DNA of 64,000 nucleotides from Epiperipatus broadwayi (GCA_028023455.1 JAQFVV010012992.1:214648-278647); one strand, 5' to 3'. Positions 23,371-34,956 are shown, counted from the stretch's first letter. The notes: generated by a model from the letters alone, not told the origin. Numbers and translations are program-made.

Positions 23371-23390
23371 GCTCCTTCGTTGGTGCGCCA
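23371..23390 (-). other. Primer-binding site of Gypsy element 1
   Basis: The minus strand reads TGGCGCACCAACGAAGGAGC one base after the LTR end (GTTACA). It starts with the TGG expected to pair with a tRNA 3' CCA end. I do not assign the tRNA species. Confidence 0.8.
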
Positions 23391-23391
23391 T

Positions 23392-23424
23392 TGTAACCGT
23401 TTATTCCGGCATAAACACGTATAT
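23392..23424 (-). repeat. 5' LTR of Gypsy element 1, inner fragment
   Basis: tgtaaccgtttattccggcataaacacgtatat matches the first 33 bp of the 3' LTR (16,522 onward). It then stops where the second element begins. Its last four bases, atat, are repeated at 33,333 after the insert. Confidence 0.9.
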
Positions 23425-25994
23425 TGTACCGGTATAAATCCACCACGCTTACTCATACACAGTACCCGAGTTCAAACCCAGTCCACGTTTAAGAATAAAT
23501 TCCCAAAACGCCAACTGAATTCAAACCCAAACCCCGGCATGACCAACCGATGATGACTTTACACCAGCACAGGGTTATCCCTTTTCTAGCTCAGCTTAGA
23601 ACATGGACTAAATTCTTACAGTTAATGATATATATATTTATTAAACTCTAGATACTGGAACGGTCATTTATGTAACGTATATATTTAAGTTGCCAATACA
23701 GACAGTAAGTGGCTAAATAGACTTAGAGAGTAATAAGGTGGAGGACACAAAAATTTAGATTAAATAAAGTGTTTAATAAGCAAAATATAAAGCATATAAA
23801 TATAGTGTTAAATAAGACAAATAGAAAGCACACGAATATAATGTTATATAATAGAAATATACAGCATATAAATATAGTGTTATACAGTACGGTAAGACTT
23901 CATAAATCCTCTTGCATTTGGCTACTAGTCTTTAGTAAACGTTTTATTTAGTAAACAAACTTATGCCAATAGCTGGATAGTTAAATAATTGACAGGTGGT
24001 TAAGAGAATCAGAGTATTAGAGCATTGGAAAAAATATTTATCTAAAGATTTTTGTTTACTTATTTTATTTGAATAGGCTCGAGCCGAAACGTAGACGAAC
24101 AGTGGAGATGGTTTTATATAAATACGACATAAGAGATAGGTGAACTGGTGGTTTTATATAAATACGACGTGGGAAATAGATGAACTGGTGGTTTTATATA
24201 AATACGACGTGGAAAATATATGAACTGGTGGTTGCCTATATTCAAGAGCCCTACAGTAATCAATTGCGGTGCATTAACGGAATACCGGGCGGCTTGTTCT
24301 TTGACAAGGCTTAATGCCCCCAAGTAGTTCCGGGACACGACAACCAGCCGGGATCATTTCGAACCCCGGTGATCCAAGAGATTACCGGGAAAGAAAAACT
24401 GCTTTCATTCCCCAATGGTAGAATGGCGAGACGCTAACTTCAGCGAAGGGAAGGCATTGCCACAGACGTGAAGGACGAATACTGGAAGCGGATTTTTAAA
24501 AGAAATTATATAAAACCTGGAAACTATTTGTCTGTTTCTACGCCACAGGCTGAGATCCTTATCCCAATAAAAACATAGCGAAATTAACTGACGGTGAGAA
24601 CAAAGATTAGTTAAATTTACTCTGAAACTCTAACCCTCCGGGTTAACAGGCGGTAGCGATAGTATCAAATTATTCAGTGAATTATTTCTCATATTATACA
24701 TAACATTAATGAACACTTTGAAACTATTATATATATATTTAATATTGAAACTTAGATTGTAATTTTATAACAACTTAACATAGAATAATAAAGCGACTTG
24801 ACATTTATCAACTCGGAATGTGTAAGAATATTTAATTCAGAAAGTGGGATTACTTTTAAAATAACTTGATCGTTATAGTACACTAGTTTACTATTGGCAT
24901 CGTTTGTTTATGGAATAAGCAATACACAAAACAATATAAATGCATTCATTTAAATGATTATTACGATTAATTACAAATGTTATAAATTATTTCTAAAGAC
25001 TAGAGCAGAGGGTTAAAAAGAAAAGAAAATTTACTGACAGGTTAAATAATAGCATTATAAATGATATAAAGACTTACATATGATTCACTTGATTAATAAT
25101 ATTAAGCACGGAAGAAAATTAAAGTTCGTGTAACAAAGTTCTCTTCTTTTTCATCCAGCTTGGCTTGTAACGTAGGCGCGCATTTTTGAAAGTTATTTGT
25201 AAGGCATAGTAAATTTTGAGATTGGAAGTTGGAAATTCTGAAGTATATGAAACATGATCAAACAGCGGCACGAGGATCCATATTGGCGGGCAGAGATCAG
25301 CTCCTGGCAATTAGCCCATGAACATGGCGATTCACTGGTAAACTTCTTAATAAGATGTTTGAATTATTATTAACTGCTGTGTTGTCTCGAGACCACCTCT
25401 CTCAAACACGACCAAAGTTAGAATGTAAGTTTTTTCTAGAATTTGCCACTGCTGACCTTTCCGACTTGTTTTTGTTTTAGGCTCCGCCTACTTTCTCTAG
25501 CCTCTAGCGATGCAGCTTGACCAACAATCAATTATCTGTTTTTAGCAATCTTTTAATTTAATATGCCATTTTTAAATCGATACATTAATTACATATAAAA
25601 TTCCTTACTAATTTTGACTACAACTTAATTGCTCTGAACATTTGTGCAATTAGATTTTAATTAAAAACACTGATCAAAGGAATGTGATTTTTGATCAGTA
25701 TTTTTAAACGACTTTATACAATTTTAAAACTAAAATTTAAAACAAATACGCCCGCACTGAAACTTTAAATTAAATGATATAAATCCGCAAACCACGCACA
25801 CACAAATATTATTTCATGGTTTGCGACATTTATATACGGCATCTTTACACATTGACTGATAAACTATAAAATATATAATTAATTTTTATTATAAATTAAA
25901 ATAGACAAAATCTCACTGCGGGCGAACAGTAGTTTGAATTACCGTACATGAAAACACCTGAAACGAAGATCGGTTCTCCGATCTGTCTGTTTCA
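23425..25994 (-). repeat. Element 2: full LTR, minus orientation (piece a)
   Basis: A 2,570-bp LTR. On the minus strand it begins TGAAACAGACAGATCGG and ends TATACCGGTACA. Its first 35 bases form a hairpin. It contains a GC-richer tract (24,240-24,500) with a T-arm-like gttcgaaat-type word and three 40-bp tandem units (24,106-24,236). The 63-codon frame at 25,119-25,310 recurs in several LTR copies but has no known domain and is probably a passenger. It belongs to subtype 1 (caaagaacaag, gaatatagg). Confidence 0.88.
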
Positions 25995-26133
25995 TTTCTT
26001 GTCACTTTATAAAAAAAACAACAAAAAAAAAATGATTATACATAATTTCTGATTAACAGTTTTTCTCACTCATTTTTTTTTTTTTTACATAATTGATTTT
26101 TTTTTTTATGGATTTGACCTTGGAGAACAGTCT
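25995..26133. other. Element 2: unique 139-bp spacer (piece b)
   Basis: A single-copy spacer of A and T homopolymer runs lies between a minus and a plus LTR piece. Read on the minus strand it precedes an LTR start, so it may be the remaining 3' internal segment. The last bases before the LTR are GTGACAAGAAA, at best a weak polypurine tract. It is the turning point of a large inverted repeat. Confidence 0.6.
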
Positions 26134-27623
26134 CAAGCTGCATCGCTAGAGGCTAGAGAAAGTAGGCGGAGCCTAAAACAAAAACAAGTCGGAAAGGTCA
26201 GCAGTGGCTACTTTAGAAAAAAACTTGCATTCTAACTTTGGTCGTGTTTGAGAGAGGTAGTCTCGAGACAACACAGCAGTTAATAATAATTCAAATATCT
26301 TATTAAGAAGTTTACCAGTGAATCGCCATGTTCATGGGCTAATTGCCAGGAGCTGATCTCTGCCCGCCAATATGGATCCTCGTGCCGCTGTTTGATCATG
26401 TTTCATATACTTCAGAATTTCCAACTTCCAATCTCAAAATTTACTATGCCTTACAAATAACTTTCAAAAATGCGCGCCTACGTTACAAGCCAAGCTGGAT
26501 GAAGAAAAAGAGAACTTTGTTACATGAACTTTAATTTTCTTCCGTGCTTAATATTATTAATCAAGTGAATCATATGTAAGTCTTTATATCATTTATAGTG
26601 CTATTATTTAACCTGTCAGTAAATTTTCTTTTCTTTTTAACCCTCTGCTCTAGTCTTTAGAAATAATTTATAACCTTTGTAATTAATCGTAATAATCATT
26701 TAAATGAATGCATTTATATTGTTTTGTGTATTGCTTATTCCATAAACAAACGATGCCAATAGTAAACTAGTGTACTATAACGATCAAGTTATTTTAAAAG
26801 TAATCCCACTTTCTGAATTAAATATTCTTTCACATTCCGAGTTAATAAATGTTAAGTCACTTTATTATTCTATGTTAAGTTGTTATAAAATTACAATCTA
26901 AGTTCAATATTAAATATATATATAATAGTTTCAAAGTGTTCATTAATGTTATGTATAATATGAGAAATAATTCACTGAATAATTTGATACTATCGCTACC
27001 GCCTGTTAACCCGGAGGGTTAGAGTTTCAGAGTAAATTTAACTAATCTTTGTTCTCACCGTCAGTTAATTTCGCTATGTTTTTATTGGGATAAGGATCTC
27101 AGCCTGTGGCGTAGAAACAGACAAATAGTTTCCAGGTTTTATATAATTTCTTTTAAAAAATCCGCTTCAAGTATTCGTCCTTCACGTCTGTGGCAATGCC
27201 TTCCCTTCGCTGAAGTTAGCGTCTCGCCATTCTACCATTGGGGAATGAAAGCAGTTTTTCTTTCCCGGTAATCTCTTGGATCACCGGGGTTCGAAATGAC
27301 CCCGGCTGGTTGTCGTGTCCCGGAACTACTTGGGGGCATTAAGCCTTGTCAAAGTACAAGCCGCCCGGTATTCCGTTAATGCACCGCAATTGATTACTGT
27401 AGGGCTTTTGAATCCAGGCAACCACCAGTTCATCTATCTTTCATGTCGTAGTTATATAAAACCACCAGTTCATTTATCTTCCATGTCGTATTTATATAAA
27501 ACCACCAGTACATCTATCTCTTATGTCGTATTTATATAAAACCATCTCCACTGTTCGTCTACGTTCCGGCTCGAGCCTATTCTAATAAAATAAGTTAATA
27601 AAAATCTTTAGAGAAATATTTTT
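26134..27623 (+). repeat. Element 2: truncated LTR, plus orientation (piece c)
   Basis: Covers about LTR positions 478-1965. It starts abruptly at caagctgcatcgctag and ends in gagaaatatttttc. It belongs to subtype 2 (caaagtacaag, gaatccagg) and has three 40-bp tandem units at 27,421-27,540. With piece a it forms inverted arms of about 1.5 kb. Confidence 0.85.
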
Positions 27624-27631
27624 CTGAAGTG

Positions 27632-29601
27632 CAGGAGCTGATCTCTGCCCGCCAATATGGATCCTCGTGCCGCTGTTTGATCATGTTTCATATACTTCAG
27701 AATTTCCAACTTCCAATCTCTAAATTAGCTATGCCTTACAAATAACTTTCAAAAATGCGCGCCTACGTCACAAGCCAAGCAGGATGAAGAAAGAAGAGAA
27801 CTTTGTTACACGAACTTTAATTTTCTTCCGTGCTTAATGTTATTAATCAAGTGAATCATATGTAAGTCTTTATACCATTTATAATGCTATTGTTTAATCT
27901 GTCAGTAAATTTTCTTTTCTTTTTTTTTTAACCCTCTGCTCTAGTCTTTAGAAATAATTTATAACATTTGTAATTAATCGTAATAATCATTTAAATGAAT
28001 GCATTTATATTGTTTTGTGTATTGCTTATTCCATAAACAAACGATGCCAATAGTAAACTAGTGTACTATAACGATCAAGTTATTTTAAAAGTAATCCCAC
28101 TTTCTGAATTAAATATTTTTACACATTCCGAGTTGATAAATGTTAAGTCACTTTATTATTCTATGTTAAGTTGTTATAAAATTACAATCTAAGTTTCAAT
28201 ATTAAATATATATATAATAGTTTCAAAGTGTTCATTAATGTTATGTATAATATGAGAAATAATTCACTGAATAATTTGATACTATCGCTACCGCCTGTTA
28301 ACCCGGAGGGTTAGAGTTTCAGAGTAAATTTAACTAATCTTGGTTCTCACCGTCAGTTAATTTCGCTATGTTTTTATTGGGATAAGGATCTCAGCCTGTG
28401 GCGTAGAAACAGACAAATAGTTTCCAGGTTTTATATAATTTCTTTTAAAAAAATCCGCTTCAAGTATTCGTCTTTCACGTCTGTGGCAATGCCGTCCCTT
28501 CGCTGAAGTTAGCGTCTCGCCATTCTACCATTGGGGAATGAAAGCAGTTTTTCTTTCCCGGTAATCTCTTGGATCACCGGGGTTCGAAATGATCCCGGCT
28601 GGTTGTCGTGTCTCGGAGCTACTTGGGGGCATTAAGCCTTGTCAAAGTACAAGCCGCCCGGTATTCCGTTAATGCACCGCAAGTGATTACTGTAGGGCTT
28701 TTGAATCCAGGCAACCACCAGTTCATCTATCTTCCATGTCGTAGTTATATAAAACCACCAGTTCATTTATCTTCCATGTCGCATTTATATAAAACCACCA
28801 GTTCATCTATCTTCCATGTCGTATTTATATAAAACCACCAGTTCATTTATCTTCCATGTCGTATTTATATAAAACCACCAGTACATCTATCTCTTATGTC
28901 GTATTTATATAAAGCCATCTCCACTGTTCGTCTACGTTCCGGCTCGAGCCTATTCAAATAAAATAAGTAAACAAAAATCTTTAGATAAATATTTTTTCCA
29001 ATGCTCTAATACTCTGATTCTCTTAACCACCTGTCAATTATTTAACTACCCAGCTATTGGCATGAGTTTGTTCATTAAATAAAACGTTCACTAAAGACTA
29101 GTAGCCAAATACAAGAGGATTTATGAAGTCTTACCGTACTGTATAACACTATATTTATATGCTGTATATTTCTGTTATATAACACTATATTCATGTGCTT
29201 TCTATTTGTCTTATTTAACACTATATTTATATGCTTTATATTTTGCTTATTAAACACTTTATTTAATCTAAATTTTTGTGTCCTCCACCTTATTACTCTC
29301 TAAGTCTATTTAGCCACTTACTGTCTGTATTGGCAACTTAAATATATACGTTACATAAATGACCGTCCCAGTATCTAGAGTCTAATAAACTTATATATCA
29401 TTAACTGTAAGAATTTAGTCCATGTTCTAAGCTGAGCTAGAAAAGGGATAACCCCGTGCTGGTGTAAAGTCATCATCGGTTGGTCATGCCGGGGTTTGGG
29501 TTTGAATTCAGTTGGCGTTTTGGGAATTTATTCTTAAACGTGGACTGGGTTTGAACTCGGGTACTGTGTATGAGTAAGCGTGGTGGATTTATACCGGTAC
29601 A
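27632..29601 (+). repeat. Element 2: truncated LTR, plus orientation (piece d)
   Basis: It restarts at caggagctgatctctgcc, about LTR position 690, only eight bases after piece c stops. It runs to the true LTR end, ataccggtaca. It is subtype 2 like piece c and has five 40-bp tandem units. Its 63-codon frame lacks the start found in other copies. Confidence 0.85.
28711..28920 (+). repeat. 40-bp tandem repeat, five units plus a partial
   Basis: Units begin ccaccagttcat at 28,715, 28,755, 28,795, 28,835 and 28,875, with strict 40-bp spacing and small differences (gtagttatat, gcatttatat, gtatttatat). The other LTR copies have three units (27,421-27,540; about 31,613-31,735; about 24,106-24,236). 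Copy number is therefore variable within one element. Confidence 0.9.
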
Positions 29602-29632
29602 GTTATTATATTTTTGGCGCCCAACGTGGGCG
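29602..29632 (+). other. Element 2: leader and primer-binding site (piece e)
   Basis: The LTR end is followed by gttattatattttt and then TGGCGCCCAACGTGGGCGC from 29,615. It begins with TGG, as a PBS does, and resembles the Gypsy element 1 PBS (TGGCGCACCAACG). This is the only PBS in the insert, which fixes the LTR's true 3' end and orientation. Confidence 0.75.
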
Positions 29633-29852
29633 CATTAACGGAATACCGGGCGGCTTGTACTTTGACAAGGCTTAATGCCCCCAAGTAGCTCCGGGACACG
29701 ACAACCAGCCGGGATCATTTCGAACCCCGGTGATCCAAGAGATTACCGGGAAAGAAAAACTGCTTTCATTCCCCAATGGTAGAATGGCGAGACGCTAACT
29801 TCAGCGAAGGGAAGGCATTGCCACAGACGTAAAGGACGAATACTTGAAGCGG
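29633..29852 (-). repeat. Element 2: inverted internal LTR fragment (piece f)
   Basis: Directly after the PBS, gcattaacggaatacc begins a 220-bp inverted copy of LTR positions about 1500-1725. It ends cttgaagcgga, where the next LTR starts. It is subtype 2 (cttgtactttgacaagg). Both junctions occur at 1-4 bp overlaps (gcgc/gcat; gga/gaaacag). Confidence 0.8.
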
Positions 29853-32421
29853 AACAGACAGATCGGAGAACCGATCTTCGTTTCAGGTGTTTTCATGTAC
29901 GGTAATTCAAACTACTGTTCGCCCGCAGTGAGATTTTGTCTATTTTAATTTATAATAAAAATTAGTTATATATTTTATAGTTTATCAGTCAATGTGTAAA
30001 GATGCCGTATATAAATGTCGCAAACCATGAAATAATATTTGTGTGTGCGTGGTTTGCGGATTTATATCATTTAATTTAAAGTTTCAGTGCGGGCGTATTT
30101 GTTTTAAATTTTAGTTTTAAAATTGTATAAAGTCGTTTAAAAATACTGATCAAAAATCACATTCCTTTGATCAGTGTTTTTAATTAAAATCTAATTGCAC
30201 AAATGTTCAGAGCAATTAAGTTGTAGTCAAAATTAGTAAGGAATTTTTATATGTAATTAATGTATCGATTTAAAAATGGCATATTAAATTAAAAGATTGC
30301 TAAAAACAGATAATTGATTGTTGGTCAAGCTGCATCGCTAGAGGCTAGAGAAAGTAGGCGGAGCCTAAAAACAAAAACAAGTCGGAAAGGTCAGCAGTGG
30401 CAAATTCTAGAAAAAACTTACATTCTAACTTTGGTCGTGTTTGAGAGAGGTAGTCTCGAGACAACACAGCAGTTAATAATAATTCAAATATCTTATTAAG
30501 AAGTTTACCAGTGAATCGCCATGTTCATGGGCTAATTGCCAGGAGCTGGTCTCTGCCCGCCAATATGGATCCTCGTGCCGCTGTTTGATCATGTTTCATA
30601 TACTTCAGAATTTCCAACTTCCAATCTCAAAATTTACTATGCCTTACAAATAACTTTCAAAAATGCGCGCCTACGTTACAAGCCAAGCTGGATGAAGAAG
30701 AAGAGAACTTTGTTACACGAACTTTAATTTTCTTCCGTGCTTAATATTATTAATCAAGTGAATCATATGTAAGTCTTTATATCATTTATAATGCTATTAT
30801 TTAACCTGTCAGTAAATTTTCTTTTCTTTTTAACCCTCTGCTCTAGTCTTTAGAAATAATTTATAACATTTGTAATTAATCGTAATAATCATTTAAATGA
30901 ATGCATTTATATTGTTTTGTGTATTGCTTATTCCATAAACAAACGATGCCAATAGTAAACTAGTGTACTATAACGATCAAGTTATTTTAAAAGTAATCCC
31001 ACTTTCTGAATTAAATATTCTTACACATTCCGAGTTGATAAATGTCAAGTCACTTTATTATTCTATGTTAAGTTGTTATAAAATTACAATCTAAGTTTCA
31101 ATATTAAATATATATATAATAGTTTCAAAGTGTTCATAAATGTTATGTATAATATGAGAAATAATTCACTGAATAATTTGATACTATCGCTACCGCCTGT
31201 TAACCCGGAGGGTTAGAGTTTCAGAGTAAATTTAACTAATCTTTGTTCTCACCGTCAGTTAATTTCGCTATGTTTTTATTGGGATAAGGATCTCAGCCTG
31301 TGGCGTAGAAACAGACAAATAGTTTCCAGGTTTTATATAATTTCTTTTAAAAATCCGCTTCCAGTATTCGTCCTTCACGTCTGTGGCAATGCCTTCCCTT
31401 CGCTGAAGTTAGCGTCTCGCCATTCTACCATTGGGGAATGAAAGCAGTTTTTCTTTCCCGGTAATCTCTTGGATCACCGGGGTTCGAAATGATCCCGGCT
31501 GGTTGTCGTGTCCCGGAACTACTTGGGGGCATTAAGCCTTGTCAAAGAACAAGCCGCCCGGTATTCCGTTAATGCACCGCAAGTGATTACTGTAGGGCTC
31601 TTGAATATAGGCAACCACCAGTTCATATATTTTCCACGTCGTATTTATATAAAACCACCAGTTCATCTATTTCCCACGTCGTATTTATATAAAACCACCA
31701 GTTCACCTATCTCTTATGTCGTATTTATATAAAACCATCTCCACTGTTCGTCTACGTTTCGGCTCGAGCCTATTCAAATAAAATAAGTAAACAAAAATCT
31801 TTAGATAAATATTTTTTCCAATGCTCTAATACTCTGATTCTCTTAACCACCTGTCAATTATTTAACTATCCAGCTATTGGCATAAGTTTGTTTACTAAAT
31901 AAAACGTTGACTAAAGACTAGTAGCCAAATGCAAGAGGATTTATGAAGTCTTACCGTACTGTATAACACTATATTTATATGCTGTATATTTCTATTATAT
32001 AACATTATATTCGTGTGCTTTCTATTTGTCTTATTTAACACTATATTTATATGCTTTATATTTTGCTTATTAAACACTTTATTTAATCTAAATTTTTGTG
32101 TCCTCCACCTTATTACTCTCTAAGTCTATTTAGCCACTTACTGTCTGTATTGGCAACTTAAATATATACGTTACATAAATGACCGTTCCAGTATCTAGAG
32201 TTTAATAAATATATATATCATTAACTGTAAGAATTTAGTCCATGTTCTAAGCTGAGCTAGAAAAGGGATAACCCTGTGCTGGTGTAAAGTCATCATCGGT
32301 TGGTCATGCCGGGGTTTGGGTTTGAATTCAGTTGGCGTTTTGGGAATTTATTCTTAAACGTGGACTGGGTTTGAACTCGGGTACTGTGTATGAGTAAGCG
32401 TGGTGGATTTATACCGGTACA
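29853..32421 (+). repeat. Element 2: full LTR, plus orientation (piece g)
   Basis: A 2,569-bp LTR lacking only the first few bases, running from acagacagatcgg to ataccggtaca. It belongs to subtype 1, like piece a, with caaagaacaag, gaatatagg and three 40-bp units. The 61- and 63-codon frames (30,314-30,499 and 30,536-30,727) are repeat passengers. Confidence 0.87.
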
Positions 32422-33332
32422 GTTATTATATTTTTGATATTAAGCACGGAAGAAAATTAAAGTTCGTGTAACAAAGTTCTCTTCTTCTTCATCCAGCTTG
32501 ACTTGTAACGTAGGCGCGCATTTTTGAAAGTTATTTGTAAGGCATAGTAAATTTTGAGATTGGAAGTTGGAAATTCTGAAGTATATGAAACATGATCAAA
32601 CAGCGGCACGAGGATCCATATTGGCGGGCAGAGATCAGCTCCTGGCAATTAGCCCATGAACATGGCGATTCACTGGTAAACTTCTTAATAAGATGTTTGA
32701 ATTATTATTAACTGCTGTGTTGTCTCGAGACCACCTCTCTCAAACACGACCAAAGGTAGAATGTAAGTTTTTTCTAGAATTTGCCACTGCTGACCTTTCC
32801 GACTTGTTTTTGTTTTAGGCTCCGCCTACTTTCTCTAGCCTCTAGCGATGCAGCTTGACCAACAATCAATTATCTGTTTTTAGCAATCTTTTAATTTAAT
32901 ATGCCATTTTTAAATCGATACATTAATTACATATAAAATTCCTTACTAATTTTGACTACAACTTAATTGCTCTGAACATTTGTGCAATTAGATTTTAATT
33001 AAAAACACTGATCAAAGGAATGTGATTTTTGATCAGTATTTTTAGACGACTTTATACAATTTTAAAACTAAAATTTAAAACAAATACGCCCGCACTGAAA
33101 CTTTAAATTAAATGATATAAATCCGCAAACCACGCACACACAAATATTATTTCATGGTTTGCGACATTTATATACGGCATCTTTACACATTGACTGATAA
33201 ACTATAAAATATATAACTAATTTTTATTATAAATTAAAATAGACAAAATCTCACTGCGGGCGAACAGTAGTTTGAATTACCGTACATGAAAACACCTGAA
33301 ACGAAGATCGGTTCTCCGATCTGTCTGTTTCA
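32422..33332 (-). repeat. Element 2: leader scrap plus truncated LTR, minus orientation (pieces h and i)
   Basis: After the LTR end, gttattatattttt (the same 14-bp leader as at 29,602) joins atattaagcacgg. From there a minus-strand copy of LTR positions about 897-1 runs to the outer end CTGTTTCA. The following atat is the target-site duplication. Confidence 0.85.
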
Positions 33333-34956
33333 ATATATGTGATATACGTTTATTACGTATTTTAAACTTAAGTTTTGCTCTTTTATTTAACAGAAATTTA
33401 TAATATGAACACATATATGTGTGGTTGGTTTTGCGATGCCCTCTAATTACTCGCCCAGCATATTTATGAGCATCAATAATGACCTCACGCGCCAATCTTA
33501 CTTACGAATAAATAAGAATTATGCTGGGAGAGAATGAGTATCTATTTCTAGTGGTTCGCTTGTACCTCTGGCTAGCTCACTCAGGGGTAGTAGTCGGTGA
33601 CCGTGGGAAAGAGGTGGAGGGAATATATAAAAATGCGCATGTAGCGCATGAACTATTCGTTTGCTTTCCTACTTTTTGCTTTTTAATATTATTTTAAGAA
33701 ATTAACACTAACACACACAATTAAATTTATAATACTAATTAATATTTATTAATATAAAACAAATAATAAAACAAAACCCATAGAATCCCAGAATTGGATA
33801 TTGGTTTGTGTCCGAATAATTAAATAACCCGCATGTAAATACACTCGCACAAGTTTATAAATGCAATACACAAAAATACAGATCATAGCTTGAAAACAAT
33901 TTCAATCAGGCATTGTCTATTAAGGCGCATACAGGGTATTATTTCAACATTTTCTTCATTTACTTTAACCCTTTTACACATTATTTAATAGGACGTGCTT
34001 TCATTCAAAATAGTTATTATCACTTACGAAAATGTTTGGTTTATCTCACCCGGGTGTAGATTATTAGCTGTACGATTAAAAGATTTCTTTCTTTGGTCAA
34101 TTTCCATAAGGCAATCAATGGCGTCCGGTGAAGGCTGTTCTTTTCATAGTTTGAAGAAGGGCTTCGCTCCTACATTTGCAGTGATGGTAGTCTCTCCGCA
34201 GGATGGATGGCACAGCCTGGCCCGTTCTGCTCTTCTACCCCAGCCTGTTCATGATTTTTCAATTATAAACTTTTTTTCTTTTTACCAACTTTTTCTTACG
34301 ATCCTGCTCGTGGCAGTCACAGCTATATAAGTCCTTCTCAGTTCAGCTTTTTGACTTTCATTAATCATGCTATTGTTCTTTCTTCTTTCATTAAACCATG
34401 TGGTTTGCGAAATGAAAATCTTTTCAATACTTTTCTTTCTTTGTTTCTCTTATCTAAGCTTAGGAATTTCCAATTTACCTTGCGATCTACACTCGACCGT
34501 TCATTGTCTCTTTTTTTTTAACATTTTATTTTATTAATTAAAATGTCTTTGTTTCAAGATAGCGATCTGCAACTTTTCGGGTCCTTTCTTTGCAATTAAT
34601 TTATTTTTTTTATAATTTGTAACATTCTTCTTTTGGTCGACCATCTTGGAATATTTCTTTTTAAATTAAAATAACTTTTATTCCTTTTTACAAAATTATT
34701 ACATTTACTCACTCATGCAGCAATATAAACACGCGTATAAATAAACATCAGAGGACAAACCATATAATCCCCCGTCCCTCTTATATTTCAATGTTTTTTA
34801 TTTAATTACTTAAATATATATGTATGCGGTCGCATACAAGACCACAACGAAAAAGAACAATTTACTTAATATTATACTTGTTTTAATTGGCTATGTATGC
34901 TCGGTAGTATTACCCTCTGACTTAGAACAGGGTTTGAACTCAGCCCTGTTATAATA
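33333..34956 (-). repeat. 5' LTR of Gypsy element 1, outer part
   Basis: atatatgtgatatacgttta resumes the LTR interrupted at 23,424 and runs to cagccctgttataata. It matches 17,074-18,669 throughout. It also gives the uninterrupted reading across the assembly gap. Confidence 0.9.

Larger units (their letters stand above)
23425..33332 (-). mobile_element. Nested, internally rearranged non-coding LTR element (element 2)
   Basis: A 9,908-bp insert splits the 5' LTR of Gypsy element 1. Comparison with the 3' LTR shows a 4-bp duplication (atat) and no loss of host LTR sequence, so the two ends entered as one integration. The outer ends are TGTACCGG on the left and CTGTTTCA on the right, the correct inner and outer ends of a minus-strand LTR. 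Inside are copies of one 2.57-kb LTR in both orientations, complete and truncated, with one PBS. No gag or pol exists. The pieces in order are listed separately. It looks like a LARD- or TRIM-type element that rearranged by template switching, self-integration or later recombination. Misassembly of near-identical repeats must be excluded. Confidence 0.85.
16522..34956 (-). mobile_element. Ty3/Gypsy LTR retrotransposon (element 1), split by a nested insertion
   Basis: This is a complete minus-strand element. In its own direction it runs 5' LTR (34,956 to 33,333, resumed at 23,424 to 23,392), PBS, gag, protease, RT, RNase H, integrase, polypurine tract and 3' LTR (18,669 to 16,522). LTR ends are TGTAAC on the plus-strand left and GTTATA(ATA) on the right. 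The order PR-RT-RH-IN is that of Ty3/Gypsy. The two LTRs differ at only a few percent of positions by eye, so insertion was fairly recent, yet every gene carries at least one lesion. A target-site duplication is not resolved because both flanks are TA microsatellite-like. It is inactive as assembled. Confidence 0.9.

Noticed and set aside
23769-23951. 60-codon frame, also at 29,075-29,257 and 31,895-32,077
   Set aside because: It is made by a short internal repeat (ataaatatagtgtta-like units) in the LTR. The low-complexity repeating peptide is not a gene.
25119-25310. 63-codon frame repeated in the element 2 LTRs as a possible small protein
   Set aside because: It recurs only because the LTR recurs. 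One copy lacks the start, there is no recognisable domain, and the nearly identical copies give no test of selection.
27170-27350. tRNA gene inside the LTR (gttcgaaat near ccgggg and cccgg)
   Set aside because: The T-arm-like word is present, but the stem spacing gives a wrong loop size and no acceptor, D or anticodon arms can be folded around it.
29602-32421. CRISPR-like or satellite array from the many repeats
   Set aside because: The repeats are LTR copies and a 40-bp LTR minisatellite in an animal genome. There are no regular unique spacers.
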